From Linum tenue (Eukaryota; Streptophyta; Magnoliopsida; Malpighiales; Linaceae): a stretch of DNA of 64,000 nucleotides. A program made the position numbers and the translations under genes. The notes below the pieces were generated by a model. The model did no database searches, was not told where the DNA came from, and was given only the letters and a program-made list of their open reading frames with translations. Of the stretch, positions 1 to 11,569 are shown one piece after another (position 1 is the first letter of the stretch; the number at the start of each line of letters is the position of its first letter). The DNA lies in contig CAMGYJ010000009.1 in NCBI GenBank assembly GCA_946122785.1, positions 23,223,633 through 23,287,632 on the forward strand. The letters run 5' to 3'.

Positions 1-1220
1 CTCGTGCTCACAAAGGTGGTCACTAGATCTTCAAGTTTAGCAAACTTGTCAGTTTGTTGTTGTTGTTGGGACCCTTGACCGCCTTGTGCTTAGTATGGTT
101 GTTGGAAATTTGAGTTTTGGAATTGAGGACTTTGTTGGATGTAAGTCGGTCGAGGTTGATAGTTGCCTGTCGGACCTTTGGAAGCCGGTGGTCTTGGATT
201 GGTAGGGGAAAACCAAGCGAAGTTTGGATGATTGCGTCACCCGGGGTTGTAGGTGTTGCTATAAGGGTTGTTCACTCTAGCATTGGCTATGAAACTCACT
301 TGCTCCTCGGGGGGTACTTGTCTCCTTCATCGCTTGGCAATTCGCAATCCCATGACTAGTGTTAGAGCACCAATCACAAGACATCACCGCTCTCTTCCCT
401 TTCTTTTTATCCTCAAGGATCACCTCAATCAACTTGTCAAGCTTGGCTTCAAGTGAAGCACTTTCTCCCACACTTCACACTCCTCTTTCGATGCTTCTCT
501 TGCTACTTCTCGTCAAACCCCAATCATATCCCTTGAGATTTATGTCTTCGAGCAACTCGGTCACCTGAGGTGGAGTCATGCTCATCAACTTCCCTTGGCA
601 AAGAGAGTCGATGAGAATCTTGTCATCTTGAATGAGACCGCCATAGAAAGTCTCTACCCGAAATTGCTCCTCGAATCCATGGTGAGGGAATTGGAGGAAG
701 TAGTCCGAGAATCTTTCCCATGCATCCCTCAATGTCTCATCTTCCTCTTGCTCAAAGTGGGTGATCTTCTTCCTCCACTCGGCCGTCTTGGAAGGAGGAC
801 AATATCGGGTCATAAACTTGTTGAGCAAATTGTCCCAAGAGGTGATGGATCGAGTCGGTCGGTTTTTGAGCCATCGTAACGCCTTCCCCGAAAGAGAGTA
901 GGGGAAAAGCCTCTGTTACAATGCCTCCTTGTGGACGCCATTTATCTACAGGCTTCCCGCAAGCTCAAGAAACCTTTGAACATGCTCCCGCGGTGATTCA
1001 TTGGCAAGCCCGTGAAACAAGGCGTTGTTTTGAATCACAGTGACGAGAGCGGGCTTGATTCAAAGTTGTTGGCGGCCACAAGTGGATGTAGGATGGGAGA
1101 TTGGATATACGCCGCCCGTGGGAAAATGTAATATCCCATAGTCCTTAGTTCTTCCTTGGCTCCCGCTTCCTCATTTTGGTTCTGAAGCGGATTAGCACCT
1201 CGATGTTGATTCCCTGCCAT
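1..1220 (-). pseudogene. Ty3/gypsy (Athila-like) gag, partial and broken
   Basis: Remains of a retrotransposon Gag, the capsid-type protein that packages element RNA. On the minus strand a methionine at 1220 opens a leader (MAGNQHRGANPL). A Retrotrans_gag-type segment follows at about 828-475, with the pattern PPSKTAEWRKKITHF, then AWERFSDYFLQFPHHG and VETFYGG. A CCHC zinc knuckle lies at about 378-337 (CDWCSNTSHGIANC, spacing CX2CX4HX4C). The three pieces are in different frames or separated by stops, so the gene is decayed. The reading runs off the left edge, so pol, if present, lies outside. The gag pattern resembles Athila-type elements, but the lineage is inferred from Gag alone. Confidence 0.75.
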
Positions 1221-1364
1221 CTCAACTTGAATTTCAACTCCTCCAAATCTGGGACCAACTTGACGTCCCCTCTCTTCAATTCTCCTTCTTGCTTCCGCTA
1301 ACTATCTCTCATGAGCTAGGAGTCGGAGAGTGCGGTTGAGATTCTCGTCTAGTGGCGCTAAAGG

Positions 1365-3000
1365 TGTCGAATTGCTACGGGTCATACACCTCCCTGCACA
1401 CACTTAAAAGAACCACAACACGTCTAGCACAAGCAAAATTCACACAATCAAAACTCAAAGTAAAAGCAAGATTAACACCAAACAATCTTTTCAAAATAAT
1501 GGACCGAAGGTCCTCGACAAAGGCGCAAAAAACGTGGCTCACTCTGAATATCACACTTAAATCCCACCTAAGGCGCAAGTACAAACCTTAAATGGGTGCA
1601 ATATAGGGAAAGTATGCTTAAATATCAACCCGGGACGGTCCATGTACCCCCTACTTCGATTGTTAGAAACATTATCTAGCAAAATGAAGTTCGTAAGAAT
1701 CTCTACAATCTACGATTAAAAATGCTAGACTTGAAAATTAAAAGGATTGAAACTCTTTAGGTGAGAAGCTTCACTCGAGAGTTGTTTCTCCCTAACTAAC
1801 TACCATGAACCGTGGGATCAAATGAATCGGTGTGCGACAAGTCGATTGCTAACCGTTAGAGGAGCAACAGTGGTTGGAACCCAAACTCTCAATCGTTAGG
1901 CCAAGGAATGCATTATAGGCTACAATTGTAGCCCTCTAGGCCCAAGCACTTGAGGGTTAACTTACCTTCTCCCTCAAACCGAGGTTTGGACGGCTTAATC
2001 ACAATTAACCTAGGTGTCTAATTTGAGTCTAGAAGTTTGCCCTACCTACCTTAACCTAGTTAGGAGGCATGGAATGCCTAGGAAGACCCAGCTCAATTTG
2101 AGCCTCTTAAGATAAGGGGGTTTCTCTCTAAGCTAGGTTAGAGTAGCACAATAGATTGCCAAGCACAGAATGCACAATCATCACGAACAATACCTCAAAT
2201 CTTAAATTAAACATTAGCCACACACAAACATTCAATCCACTCAATCAACTACATGGTAGAAGTTAGGGTTCTACAACACCCAAGTGAATAGGAGACTACT
2301 CCATGCTAGAAGAAGGAAGAACACAAAGGAAAAGGAAAAATCTTCATTGTGATGCCTTAATCCTTCCTTGTGCTTTTAGCAATCCTCTCTCGAAGAGGAA
2401 CTTCCCAAATCTTGACTTGGAGCAAACCCTAGCCTCTTCTCCCTCTTGGTTCGTGGTTTTCTCTCTCTAGGGTTTCAAGAAGAAGGTTTCTCTCACGTTG
2501 GGCTCTCCTTTCTTCCTCCTTTCAGCTCTCCTTTTATACACTGACCGAGCCCAGTTTGCGGTCCCAGTTCACGGTCGTGAACATTTGGCCTAGACCGTGA
2601 ACACAGCCAAAACGCACCGCTTCATTTGTTGAGCTCGTGGTCCATGGCTCGGCGTCAATAACCTCTGAAACCTCTCTAGACACCCTTCAGTTCGCGGTTT
2701 GTGGCTCCAGCTCACAGTCCTGGAGACCGTGAACTCACAACTTAGACAATGAACAACAGCTGCTTCCTCTTCTTTGCCCGGTCCTCGCGCCTTTTATTCC
2801 TACTTTCGACTCTGGGGTTGGTACCACTTGTTAGACTCTGAAACACATTGAACCACAACAAACCTAGCATAAAACCACCCTTTTTGGAGCTCAAATGCCA
2901 CAAACGCCAAAGAGAAGTGGAGATAAAAAGTGTACATTTAGGCACGAATCATACAAAAAATTGCAAGATTTTTGAAAAGTTAATGACAAGTATAGTCATT
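1365..3000 (-). mobile_element. Probable LTR of the Athila-like gypsy element
   Basis: The block lies directly upstream of gag on the minus strand. Its inner edge is placed at TGTCGA (1365), which on the minus strand ends in CA. Next to it, at 1346-1363, is a sequence containing AGCGCCACTAGAC that loosely resembles a primer-binding site. A minus-strand TATA box sits inside. The outer edge cannot be fixed because no second LTR is in the window; 3000 is an estimate. Long purine- and pyrimidine-rich leader DNA without ORFs fits U3-R-U5. Confidence 0.45.
2531..2540 (-). promoter_or_regulatory. TATA box of the gypsy LTR
   Basis: The minus strand reads TGTATAAAAG, followed downstream by a purine-rich leader with GAGAGAAACC, as expected for the U3-R boundary of a plant LTR. 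Transcription would run toward gag. Confidence 0.5.
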
Positions 3001-3631
3001 TCCATTATAAACTTTAATAGTGTTAGTAACTCGACAGTTAGGTTAACATTAGGCTGACTAGGATGCCACCTCAATGCACACGTCAGTGACAAATCATTCA
3101 AACTTGCCATGTAGACACCATGTCACAATTTACTTTTAATTTTTTTATCCTTTATATTATAATTCCCAAAGATAGATGACACGTGTAATTCTAATTAAAA
3201 ATCAATTTTCTTTTGGAACAGGCTCGTGGTGCTTCTTCTCTCCTCTTTCCCCCAATTTCAGAGTTAGGGTTCCGACTTTCCGACTTCCGAAATTGTAGCA
3301 AACCCGGATCAGATCTTCCCCTGCTTTGAATGCACCAGAATTTCGACGACCGCTAACCCAACTTTCAACAGCGCCGGAGTCATCTCTCGCAAGAAAGACA
3401 ACGACGACCACTAGGAGTTCGAACAGAGCGAGGGCTTCCGGCTCGACGGACTCACCGAGTTGGGAGGCGATTCATTTGGTCGGCGAGTTGGAAGAATTCG
3501 TGTTCGGTAGCGGCCGAGAATATTATTTCGTTGGCGTTGGATGATTGCAGCAGCAGCTTGAGGGTGAAAGAAGAAGAAGAAAATCAAAAAGCCTCTGCTG
3601 TTGTTGTGAAGAAAAGGCAGGACTACTGTAT
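3001..3631. other. Unassigned DNA between two retrotransposons
   Basis: AT-rich to about 3220, then GC-richer with short open frames on both strands at 3202-3544. None has a recognisable domain. It may be the exon or leader of a host gene into which the copia element inserted, but nothing supports a product. Confidence 0.3.
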
Positions 3632-3910
3632 TGTTGAAACGGTTGTGTTCTGCTTTAATTCGGAAACCAATGATGGATCCAAAACGCAGTCGTTTCCCTT
3701 AGTCAGCTGGAGTTCGTTTACATTGTGTATTAGCCAAGTGGCGTTCTGTAGTAGGTTCGTTTAAGTAGTTAGTTTATAATTACTGTGTAATATCCGTTTG
3801 TCTGTAAACCTCTGTTTAAGCTTCACTATATAAAAGAAATGCAGAAAACGAAGACCTCAAGAATTTGAGATCTCTTCACCAAAAACCCTAGCTTTATATA
3901 TTTCTTCTCA
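3632..3910 (+). repeat. 5' LTR of the copia element
   Basis: Starts at TGTTGAAACGG and ends at TTCTCA next to the primer-binding site. The TATA box TATATAAAA is at 3827-3835, about 75 bases before the LTR end. The start is chosen as the TG closest to the expected length; without a second LTR it is not proven. Confidence 0.5.
3827..3835 (+). promoter_or_regulatory. TATA box of the copia LTR
   Basis: TATATAAAA, preceded by TTCAC and located in the presumed U3 region upstream of the primer-binding site at 3911. Confidence 0.5.
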
Positions 3911-3989
3911 TGTTATCAGAGTCTGGTTGGCTCTAGATCCAATCATATCTTTCAATTGTTCCTTCGTTTTTCTCCAATTTTTACATAAT

Positions 3990-5330
3990 ATCTACTGCGA
4001 ATGAGGGTGTTGCTGATGAAATCGCTGCTACAAATGATGAGGCACTTTTTTCAAATGACTAAACCCTTCCACGAACACCGCCAGCAAGGAATCAACGGAT
4101 GAATGCTTTCATCCAGCCTGTGGTGCCTCACTATGAGGATCCTTACTTGAACCCCCTTACTATCTCCCAACTCATGATGGTGCTCTCACCACCACCACCA
4201 CCTCAATGAAGCTCACAGACCAATTTACAACCTCTAGAGTCAGGTAATGAAGCTAGCCCTAAGTAATAAGAACAAGTTGCAATTCGTCAATGGCTTGATA
4301 CCTGTTCCAAAGATAGGAGACCCTATTTGGCAATGTTGGCATAGATGTGATAGCACTATTAGATGCTAGATATACAATTCACTTTCTGGAGATATAGCAC
4401 ACAATGTTGTGCCATATAAGATAGCTAAGGATGCGTGGGACAACTTGAAAGATCGCTTCAGTCAAGCTGATAATATTAGGGTGTATTAATTAAAGGAGAA
4501 AATCTCGAAGTTAGTTCAAGGAGAGCAAACTGTGACTCAATACTACACAGCTCTCACCACTAAGTGGCAGGAATACAAGATGTATCATCATGTATCATGT
4601 TGCCCTTGTCCCAACAACCCCTTTTTCACCATCTAGAGATATGAAGAACAAGATTTCATTATTAAGTTTATGCGAGGGCTTAATGATGTGTATTAAACTG
4701 CATGTACACAAGTGCTCATGAACACTCAGCGGCCTAGCATAGAGTCACATTTTAAGCAAATGCTTCAATTGGAAAGTCATATGAAAGGAGTTGGTACTGG
4801 TAAGGAACGTGTTGAGTCCTTAGCTTTGCTTGCAGCTGGGCAACATCCTATAACCCTGAAGCAAGGAGGGCCAGCAAGGGCAGTCTAGTAGGAACCCTAG
4901 AGATAACACTACTGATGGCAAGAAGTGGTGCAGGTTCTGCAAGAAGGAGTATCATACCATACAAGAGTGTTTTAAGTTAAAGAATAATCAAAACAATGAA
5001 GGAGGTGCCCCTTTTGCAGGCTCAATCGATACCAACTTGAGTGACAACAACAGGCAACATTCATCATGTCATGGTAGAACTGATTCAGACATGTCCCTGG
5101 CTGGACTTCTCACTGCAGACCAGTTTGAAAAACTGAAGCTCATATTGGGAAGGTAACCATCTTCTTCTCCTTCACCACCATCTTCACCTCATATGCAGCA
5201 TACAACAGCTATTGCAGTAAGAAGTTCAATAGCACAACCACTTGCAAATGCTCTCCACAAGTCAAGTAGACCTTCTCACTTTTATGCTAACACTTCAGGT
5301 AAACCACCCTGTACCAGTATTCTCACTCCA
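3990..5330 (+). pseudogene. copia gag (UBN2-type) with zinc knuckle, broken
   Basis: A UBN2-type Gag can be read around 4430-4590 (AWDNLKDRFSQADNIRVY, a stop, then LKEKISKLVQGEQTVTQYY). A CCHC zinc knuckle follows at 4929-4970 (CRFCKKEYHTIQEC). The remaining stretches have stops and frameshifts. Gag would coat the element RNA. The order gag, zinc knuckle and protease is as in intact copia elements, so the decay is point mutation and small indels rather than rearrangement. Confidence 0.75.
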
Positions 5331-5684
5331 ACTGTCTAGATACTTGACACAGGAGCAACAGATCACATAATTTGTTATGTCAATTACTTCACTAAATGCA
5401 AACCTATTGCTCAAGTGTTTGTTAATCTTCCTAATGGACATCAAGTGGCAGTCACTCACTTTGGAATAGTCACTTTACCTTGTGGATTGTTCCTCACTCA
5501 AGTCCTTTTTGTTCCTTCTTTTACTTACAACTTGGTTTCTATAAGTAAGTTAACTAAAAACCTCCCAGTTTCTTTGGTTTTTAAATCAAACTTTTGTGTC
5601 ATCCAGGACCTTATTACTTGGAGGAGGATTGGTTTAGCCCAAGTGGATAAAGGTCTTTACCTGTTTTCCAAGTTAAAGAGTTAA
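5331..5684 (+). pseudogene. copia aspartic protease and pre-integrase region, broken
   Basis: The protease active-site motif ILDTGATDHI is at about 5339-5368, immediately after an in-frame TAG at 5336 that probably replaces a tryptophan codon. From 5415 an open stretch carries the pre-integrase pattern FVNLPNGHQV, then VLFVPSFTYNLVSISKL and DKGLYLF. The zinc-binding HHCC part that should precede the integrase core is absent, which points to a deletion near 5690. Confidence 0.75.
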
Positions 5685-5739
5685 GAGTTTGGTGTTCCTA
5701 AGGATTCCCAGTGTCTAGCAGCAGGAGTCTAAGGATGGT

Positions 5740-6781
5740 TTCTCTTATGATGACTTTAGTAGAGCAGTTTGGGTCTTTCTTCTTAAATCCAACTCTGAAG
5801 CAAGGTCCACCTTGCAATCTTTTTGTCTAATGGTGCATACTCAGTTTAATGTTCATGTTAAGACTATAAGATCATACCAAGGAGCAGAATTCCATATGAC
5901 AGAGTTCTTTTCTGCAAATGGAATTGTGCATGAGAGAGTTGTGCCTACACAACTCAACAGAATGTGAGAGTTGAGAGAAAACATCAGCATTTGCTCAATG
6001 TTGCTCGATCCCTTAAGTTTCAATATGCCTTACCTCTAAGCTATTGGAGTTTATTTGTTCTTCATGTTGCTTACCTTATTAACAGAACACCAAATCCACT
6101 TTTGAACCATAAAACTCCTTTTGAAATGTTACATCAAGTCCCCCCTGATTACATGAACCTTAAGGTGTTTGGCTGTTTGGCTTATGCCACAGTGGTTGAG
6201 GGTCATAAACACAAATTTGATCCTCGTGCTAGAAAGTGTGTTTTCATAGGTATACCAGTGGCTATAAAAAATTATAGGTTGCTAGATGTAGAAACCAAAA
6301 GAGTTTTTGTCAGTAGGCATGTGATCTTTCATGAACAATCCTGCCCTTTAATACTTCTAATTCTACAGATGGACATCAATTAGATTTTCTTTCTGCCCCT
6401 TTGTCTACTTCCAGTTCTGAGGAAGCTTCTAGTTTAGCTCTTCTTCTACCTGTTGAATCAGAAGCAGTAGGCTATTGTTCTCTTCCTACCGCAATTTCAC
6501 CCTCACCTAGCCCTACCTCTTCCAACCATGTTTCACCTGTTTCCATTCCCACTTCTGAATGCAGTACCTCTGATGCATCTTCCTCATCTTCTCATGCCAC
6601 CCTAGAGTCACCACCTATTGTTACACTTCATAAATCCACAAGGCAAAGTGTATTTCCATCCAAATATAATGACTTTTATGTTGGTTCTGTCCAAGTCAGC
6701 TGCTCTCCTAGTACCACTTATGCAGATCTTTCTCATCTCACTCCTGAGCAGCAGCACTTTGCTTTACTGCTTGAGAAGTAG
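5740..6781 (+). pseudogene. copia integrase, broken
   Basis: The integrase core is visible as SRAVWVFLLKSNSEAR, then IRSYQGAEFHMTEFF, where the usual RSDNG has become RSYQG, so a catalytic aspartate is lost. From 5964 the C-terminal half is open (YLINRTPNPLL, KTPFEMLHQVPP, LKVFGCLAYA, KFDPRARKCVFIG, RDVIFHE-like end). A serine-rich linker runs at 6401-6781 before the reverse transcriptase. Stops divide the three parts. Loss of the catalytic residue makes the copy unable to integrate. Confidence 0.75.
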
Positions 6782-6924
6782 GGGTGGTAACCGATTAGAC
6801 GGTTAACTGTTTAACCGACAATCCCTCGGTACCGGTGGTCGGCAGTAGTTTTCCCAGCTTCGCTATACCGGTAATTGGCTTATCGGTATCCGGTTATACC
6901 GACACCGACCGATTACCACCCCTA
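6779..6924. mobile_element. hAT-type MITE, 146 bp
   Basis: Terminal inverted repeats TAGGGGTGGTAACCGAT and ATCGGTTACC-type complement ending CCACCCCTA bound the element. It is flanked by a perfect 8-bp duplication TTGAGAAG (6771-6778 and 6925-6932). Eight-base duplications with TAGGGGTG ends are typical of hAT MITEs. No coding capacity. It interrupts the copia element, so it is younger than that insertion. Confidence 0.9.
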
Positions 6925-6932
6925 TTGAGAAG

Positions 6933-7490
6933 CTAGTAGAGCCAAGTTGCTATGCTGAAGCTGCTAAGGATCCTAGATGAAATACTGCCATGATGGAAGA
7001 GCTTGCAGCCCTTTATGCCAATAAAACTTGGGAGATCACTGACTTACCGGAGGGAGTGAAGCATGTTGGTAACAGATGGATTTACAAAGTGAAGTTCTTC
7101 GCAGATGGAACAATTGAAAGGTTTAAAGCTCGATTGGTGGCAAAATGTTATACACATATATATGGCATAGACTAATGTGATACTTTTTCACCCGTAGCTA
7201 AGTTAAAGTCATTTAAAATGCTACTTGCCATTTCCTCCATTCAAAACTGGCATTTACATCAGATGAATGTCAATAATGCATTTTTGCATGGAGATTTAGA
7301 TGAAGTTGTGTATATGGAGTTACTAGAGGGTTTAAGGGGGAAGGATGAGTACAAAGGAAAGGTGTGCAGACTTTAGAAGTCTTTATATGGGCTCAAACAG
7401 GCTAGCAAGATGTGGTATGCCAATTTAACTGAGTCTTTGCTTGCTAATGGATTCACTCAATCCAAAGCGGATTATTCTATCTTTCTTACT
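6933..7490 (+). pseudogene. copia reverse transcriptase, 3'-truncated
   Basis: Reads MEELAALYANKTWEITDLP, then GNRWIYKVKF, GTIERFKARLVAK, DTFSPVAK, LHQMNVNNAFLHGDL, KSLYGLKQASKMWY and SKADYSIF. This is the N-terminal part of the copia RVT_2 domain. Stops occur after GID and in CRL*KSLYG. The sequence leaves the family at about 7490, before the YVDD motif, so no polymerase activity is possible. Confidence 0.85.
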
Positions 7491-7500
7491 AAGGTAAAAG

Positions 7501-8778
7501 GGAGTGCTTGCTCCTCGGGGAAAGAGATATAGAGAGTTTTAGTTTTAAAGAAGTTACATCCTCAAATGTACTATAATGTAATTAATCTAATATAAATGCA
7601 ATTGACAAACATTTCTAGTTCAAAACAATTTAAATGGTCCACTTTATTCTTGGTTTTCACAATGATCACCGGACACCCTAATCTCTCTCTATGTTGGTAA
7701 AAAGTAAAAACACTAAAAGAAATTTTACTTTTAGAGGCTAAACATCTGGCACATAAAATATGTGTCTCCTAAAATATCTCATACATGACTAATATATTAT
7801 GTGTCACTAAAACAATTACTATATGTCTCTAAAACAATCATTATTTTTAATACAATGTTAATTTAATCAAAATATTAATTTTAGCGGCAAATTTTGTATA
7901 ACTGTCGTCTAGCTTTTATCTTCATATTTGTGTGAAAATAAAATTATTTTTTATTTCATAATATTATAAATTTTGGACACAACTAATTATTTGTTGCTAA
8001 TAAAAGGATCGTTAAAGTCCAAAAGAAAAGCTACTTATTATTATATTTTTCGGTGATCCTTTATTATCTATAGTTACAAATTTCGAAATGTTGTTGTGAC
8101 ATATTATACAGTTTTGACAAATGATTTTGTTATAATAATTTGTCATAATTAATATGAGGTTGTTGTATCGAAATGGTTTTTGTCAAAATAAGGTAGTCAT
8201 GATAGACCATTATTGTTTTTGTCATATTATAATTAGGAATAATATGTATGTTTGTGACGAAACCATTTTGTCATAATCTAACACGCTAATTTAGTCACCA
8301 TATCCGAAAATTATGATAAATAACACAATTGTTCCGAATATTGAAGGCAACATAGAATATTCAATAATCTCAGTCATAATCCTTAAATAACAATCTTTCA
8401 AAGCAACATGACATTATACTCCTCATATTGCCTCCATTTGTTCCATTTTGAAGGACAACCCAACAACAAGTTCATCTAAAAAGAAATTTCTACAGACAAC
8501 CAAAAGTTTTAACAGACCATGACGTATCTGCTCCCTGTTATTACTCATGCATCTAGCTTTCTCCAACGTCCTTACTTTGACGTGGACAAATTGGACTAGT
8601 TGTGTGGCACACTAGGAGCTGAACCAAAGAGATTTACGAGCATTCTTAGGACCCTTGAGAATCATTTGCACAAACAAATACAACTCTACCGAGAGCTTCG
8701 ACAAAGAGTGTATTCATAACCCAATCAAAAAATATATTTATTGTACATAGTGAAGCGAGCTCACCTAAATGTTCATAG
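7501..8778. repeat. AT-rich repetitive DNA, possible CACTA-type terminus
   Basis: No coding sequence. At 7708 the sequence CACTAAAAGAAATTTTAC begins a stretch with repeated short motifs (TATGTGTCTC, GCGGCAA, later TTTGTCATAAT at 8090-8300). Such subterminal repetition is seen in CACTA and other DNA transposons. The partner terminus was not found with certainty, so the element class is a guess. Confidence 0.3.
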
Positions 8779-9240
8779 TGTTAGGAAATTCTATTTCTTA
8801 TAATGATATGGGGCCACATATTTTACAATTATTATGAGTTATTTGGTTATGTGGGCTAATTGAAAGTGATCCAATTAAGAGCCCGAAGACATCTTGCATT
8901 GTTATGGGCCTAAATGGGTGGAAATCCAATACTTGTACACCTTGGGTTTTATGGGAGCCCATGGTGACTAGTATATAAGGAACCACTTAGAGGTTGTGGT
9001 CTCCAACACACCAAGACCAAAACACTCTCTTTTTCTCCCCATAAAGAAGATCAGAGAAAATCCAGTATAGGAACTAAGGTGGCTCGGTTGAGGAAGATCA
9101 CAAAACCTCTCGGATCGTGCTTCAGAGGTATCATTCTGTTTATGATCGTCTTTCATATTCCGCATCAAGTTCTTGGTGATCACTCAACACAAGTCCAGGT
9201 ATTTTCACAAACCTTTGATAATCTAGCAATATGATATCCA
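8779..9240 (+). mobile_element. Probable solo LTR
   Basis: Starts TGTTAGGAAATTC, has TATATAAGG at 8971-8979, then a leader rich in CTC and ending in short introns-like pyrimidine tracts. This is the arrangement of a plant LTR (U3, TATA box, R, U5). No adjoining coding region and no clear target-site duplication were found, so the limits are approximate. Confidence 0.4.
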
Positions 9241-10346
9241 TGGAATTGCTTGTGCAAATTCTATTATATTTAACCCATATATGGTAGCTCTAGAAGCAAG
9301 ATGACTAACTAGTCAAGCATTCACCGTCGGCCTTCTTCATTCTAGCTTTGGCAGGTATATTTCCATGTAAACTAAACATACCAAAGATGTAAAAATAACA
9401 AAACAAAATAATCAATCCTTTAAGTGAAATGACATGTAAAGAGAAGCTTAACTGCTGGATTTGCAGTCTTATGGCCTAAGATCTGAAGAGGGAGAAAGTT
9501 TCTAGCAGACATTCCAGCAAAATAGGTTCCTAACCGACATATATATGTCTTAAAAAGGTCCATTACCTAGAACAACTCAGAAAAAGTTGCAGTAAAGCAG
9601 TCACAATTTCAGAGTATCCTACTCTGATATTATTAGCTTCAAGCATTTTGGAAATCTCCTTCCTAATTCAGATGACCTGAAGAAAAGATATTCAATTTAC
9701 TTCATGCTCGAAATAAAATCCTTAGATATATGAAAATGCCCTGAAACCGACCACACCAATTATTTTGATTCATATAGAAGCATAGCATACATCGGAACCA
9801 TTTGAGTGAACATCCAGAACAACATCCGATGAAGTTAATTAAACGTGTGTGCAAGCTTGAGCCAAGAAATTACTAGAGAAAGAAAATATAATACCCTATG
9901 AAGTTTCCTTTCAATACACGAGTGCCAGAGTACTGGATGCATATAACATCTCCATGATTAGCCCAATGTAAAACCAACAAAACAATAAGACAGTGAAAAG
10001 CCAAGTTAGGTGACAAAGAGTTAGTACTTGAATGAGGAGAAAAAAATGATGCATTGTAGTCTTGCCTTTCATCTATACTAGTCCCACTTAGTTAGCATAT
10101 GAACTGGAGCCAACACCCTAAGGAAATATAATATGTGTTCAATGAGTTCCAGCCCCCTTAGAACCTCCATAGGTGCAACTAATCCTCCATTTGAAGGCGG
10201 AGAATCTTGTAATTGGCATTCCATTACACGAGGGACGAACAATTGAAAAAGTAAAATTCAGTGGAAGGGCTTGCAACTAACAGCTTAGCTTACGAACAAA
10301 AACCAAACTCTATTCAACAACAACTACTTTCCACAGTAGCAAAAAA
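9241..10346. other. Intergenic DNA, nothing recognised
   Basis: AT-rich, no long ORF on either strand, no inverted or tandem repeats noticed. Possibly intron or degraded repeat. Confidence 0.3.
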
Positions 10347-10440
10347 TTACATTGACCTTCCGTCATGCGCCCAATGGAGTACGGCTATCGAATTGTTGCT
10401 GATGTTGTGGCGATAGAGTCGGAGATTGGGATGTCGAAGC

Positions 10441-10700
10441 GGCAAGGATAGGACAGGGGAGTGAGAGGGGAGAGGGGAGAGAGTTATTGGACGGGTGATG
10501 GAGGAGGGACCGGAACAACAGCGACAATATAATTGTGGTCTCCCAGTCGGCGACGAAGACAAGGCAGGGAGAGAGGAGAGGGTAGTCTGGATCGGGTGAG
10601 GGAGGAGAGCGATGGCGCATGAGGAGGGAACTGGGACGAGGGCGACATTGGTAGTCTCCCAGTCGGCAGTGTAGAGAGTTGAGAGGTGCCGGCATTCTGT
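10441..10700. repeat. Imperfect tandem duplication, GA-rich
   Basis: A unit of roughly 116-120 bp occurs twice. GAGGAGGGA recurs at 10501 and 10621, and GTCTCCCAGTCGGC at 10538 and 10654. The minus strand is open in several frames because of the skewed composition, and no protein is recognised. Confidence 0.5.
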
Positions 10701-10744
10701 TCGAGTTGGAGAGAGTGGCAAAAATCGACTAGTCGACACAAGGG

Positions 10745-11569
10745 TTAGTTTAGGCCTTTAGGGAGATTTAGGATGGGAGGGTACGGGTGAGGAGAGGGTC
10801 GGGTATGTGGTAAACCCGAACCGAATCCAACCCGCTAAATAGTGAAACGGGTTTTACCCTGAACTCAACCCATAATTTGTTACCGTGGGTATCATTTCAC
10901 TTTGATAAGATTGGGTCAGGCTAGCTACTCATAGGTTCATGTTATGTTGCAATACCTACTCTTAACTGAACGTCAAGGGTGGGCAATGGGCTAAACGACA
11001 TAGTATAAAGGGGCGTTAATGGTTAGTTAACCACAACCCAAATAATCGGTTAGAGATTAACAAATAAGGAAAAGTCCTCAACCGTGACTCCCAGTCAACG
11101 ATCGATAATCAGATTTTAAGTCATAGCAACGAAATTTGATAAGTTGTACTTATTTTTTATACCAGATGGTTGAATAAAAGTTGTGTTAAGAAGAGGAGCA
11201 AAGAGATGAACAATGGCAAAGTTTATGTTCTCTTTTCTGTGTGTATGGGGAGGGGGACTTGAATTCCTAAAAGAGACGAGAAAACAAATTTCTTTTATTA
11301 CTTTCTAATGATGGCAAATAATCAGAGTTCAAATTAATATTTGTAAGGGTTTAGTGGATCATTGTTCAATTCGAATACAAGTTTCATGATTTAATATTTA
11401 GAGATTGCATTTATCCTCTTTTATCCTTTACAATTCCAAGGGTTAGAATTTATGAGTGAAGATTGTTTTAATGGTTCGCGATTTATGATTTATAATTTAG
11501 AATTTAGGTTTCTGTCATGGTTTAGGATTTTTGTCATATTAAATACGTACTTAACATTAATATGACGTT
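10745..11569. other. Intergenic DNA, possible degraded MITE
   Basis: The part 10760-11060 has alternating motifs such as GGGTATGTGGTAAACCCGAACC and GTTAACCACAACC, like the interiors of the hAT MITEs elsewhere in the window. No terminal repeats or duplications could be matched. The rest is AT-rich without ORFs. Confidence 0.25.

Larger units (their letters stand above)
3632..7500 (+). mobile_element. Ty1/copia retrotransposon, truncated in reverse transcriptase
   Basis: The order is that of copia elements: LTR, primer-binding site, gag, protease, integrase, then reverse transcriptase. The 5' LTR is followed by TGTTATCAGAGTC (3911), close to the initiator-methionine tRNA primer-binding sequence TGGTATCAGAGC. 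The element stops near 7500, just before the YVDD catalytic motif would be reached, and no 3' LTR was found. Many stops and a missing part of the integrase show it is inactive. A 146-bp hAT-type MITE sits inside it at 6779-6924. Confidence 0.85.

Noticed and set aside
475..879. 94-residue plus-strand ORF at 595-879
   Set aside because: Opposite to the conserved gag frame at 475-828.
8279..8340. Possible partner terminus for the CACTA-like start at 7708
   Set aside because: Ends do not match over more than a few bases and no three-base duplication is seen.
10347..10741. Three overlapping minus-strand ORFs up to 130 residues
   Set aside because: GA-rich tandem duplication keeps all minus frames open; no domain.
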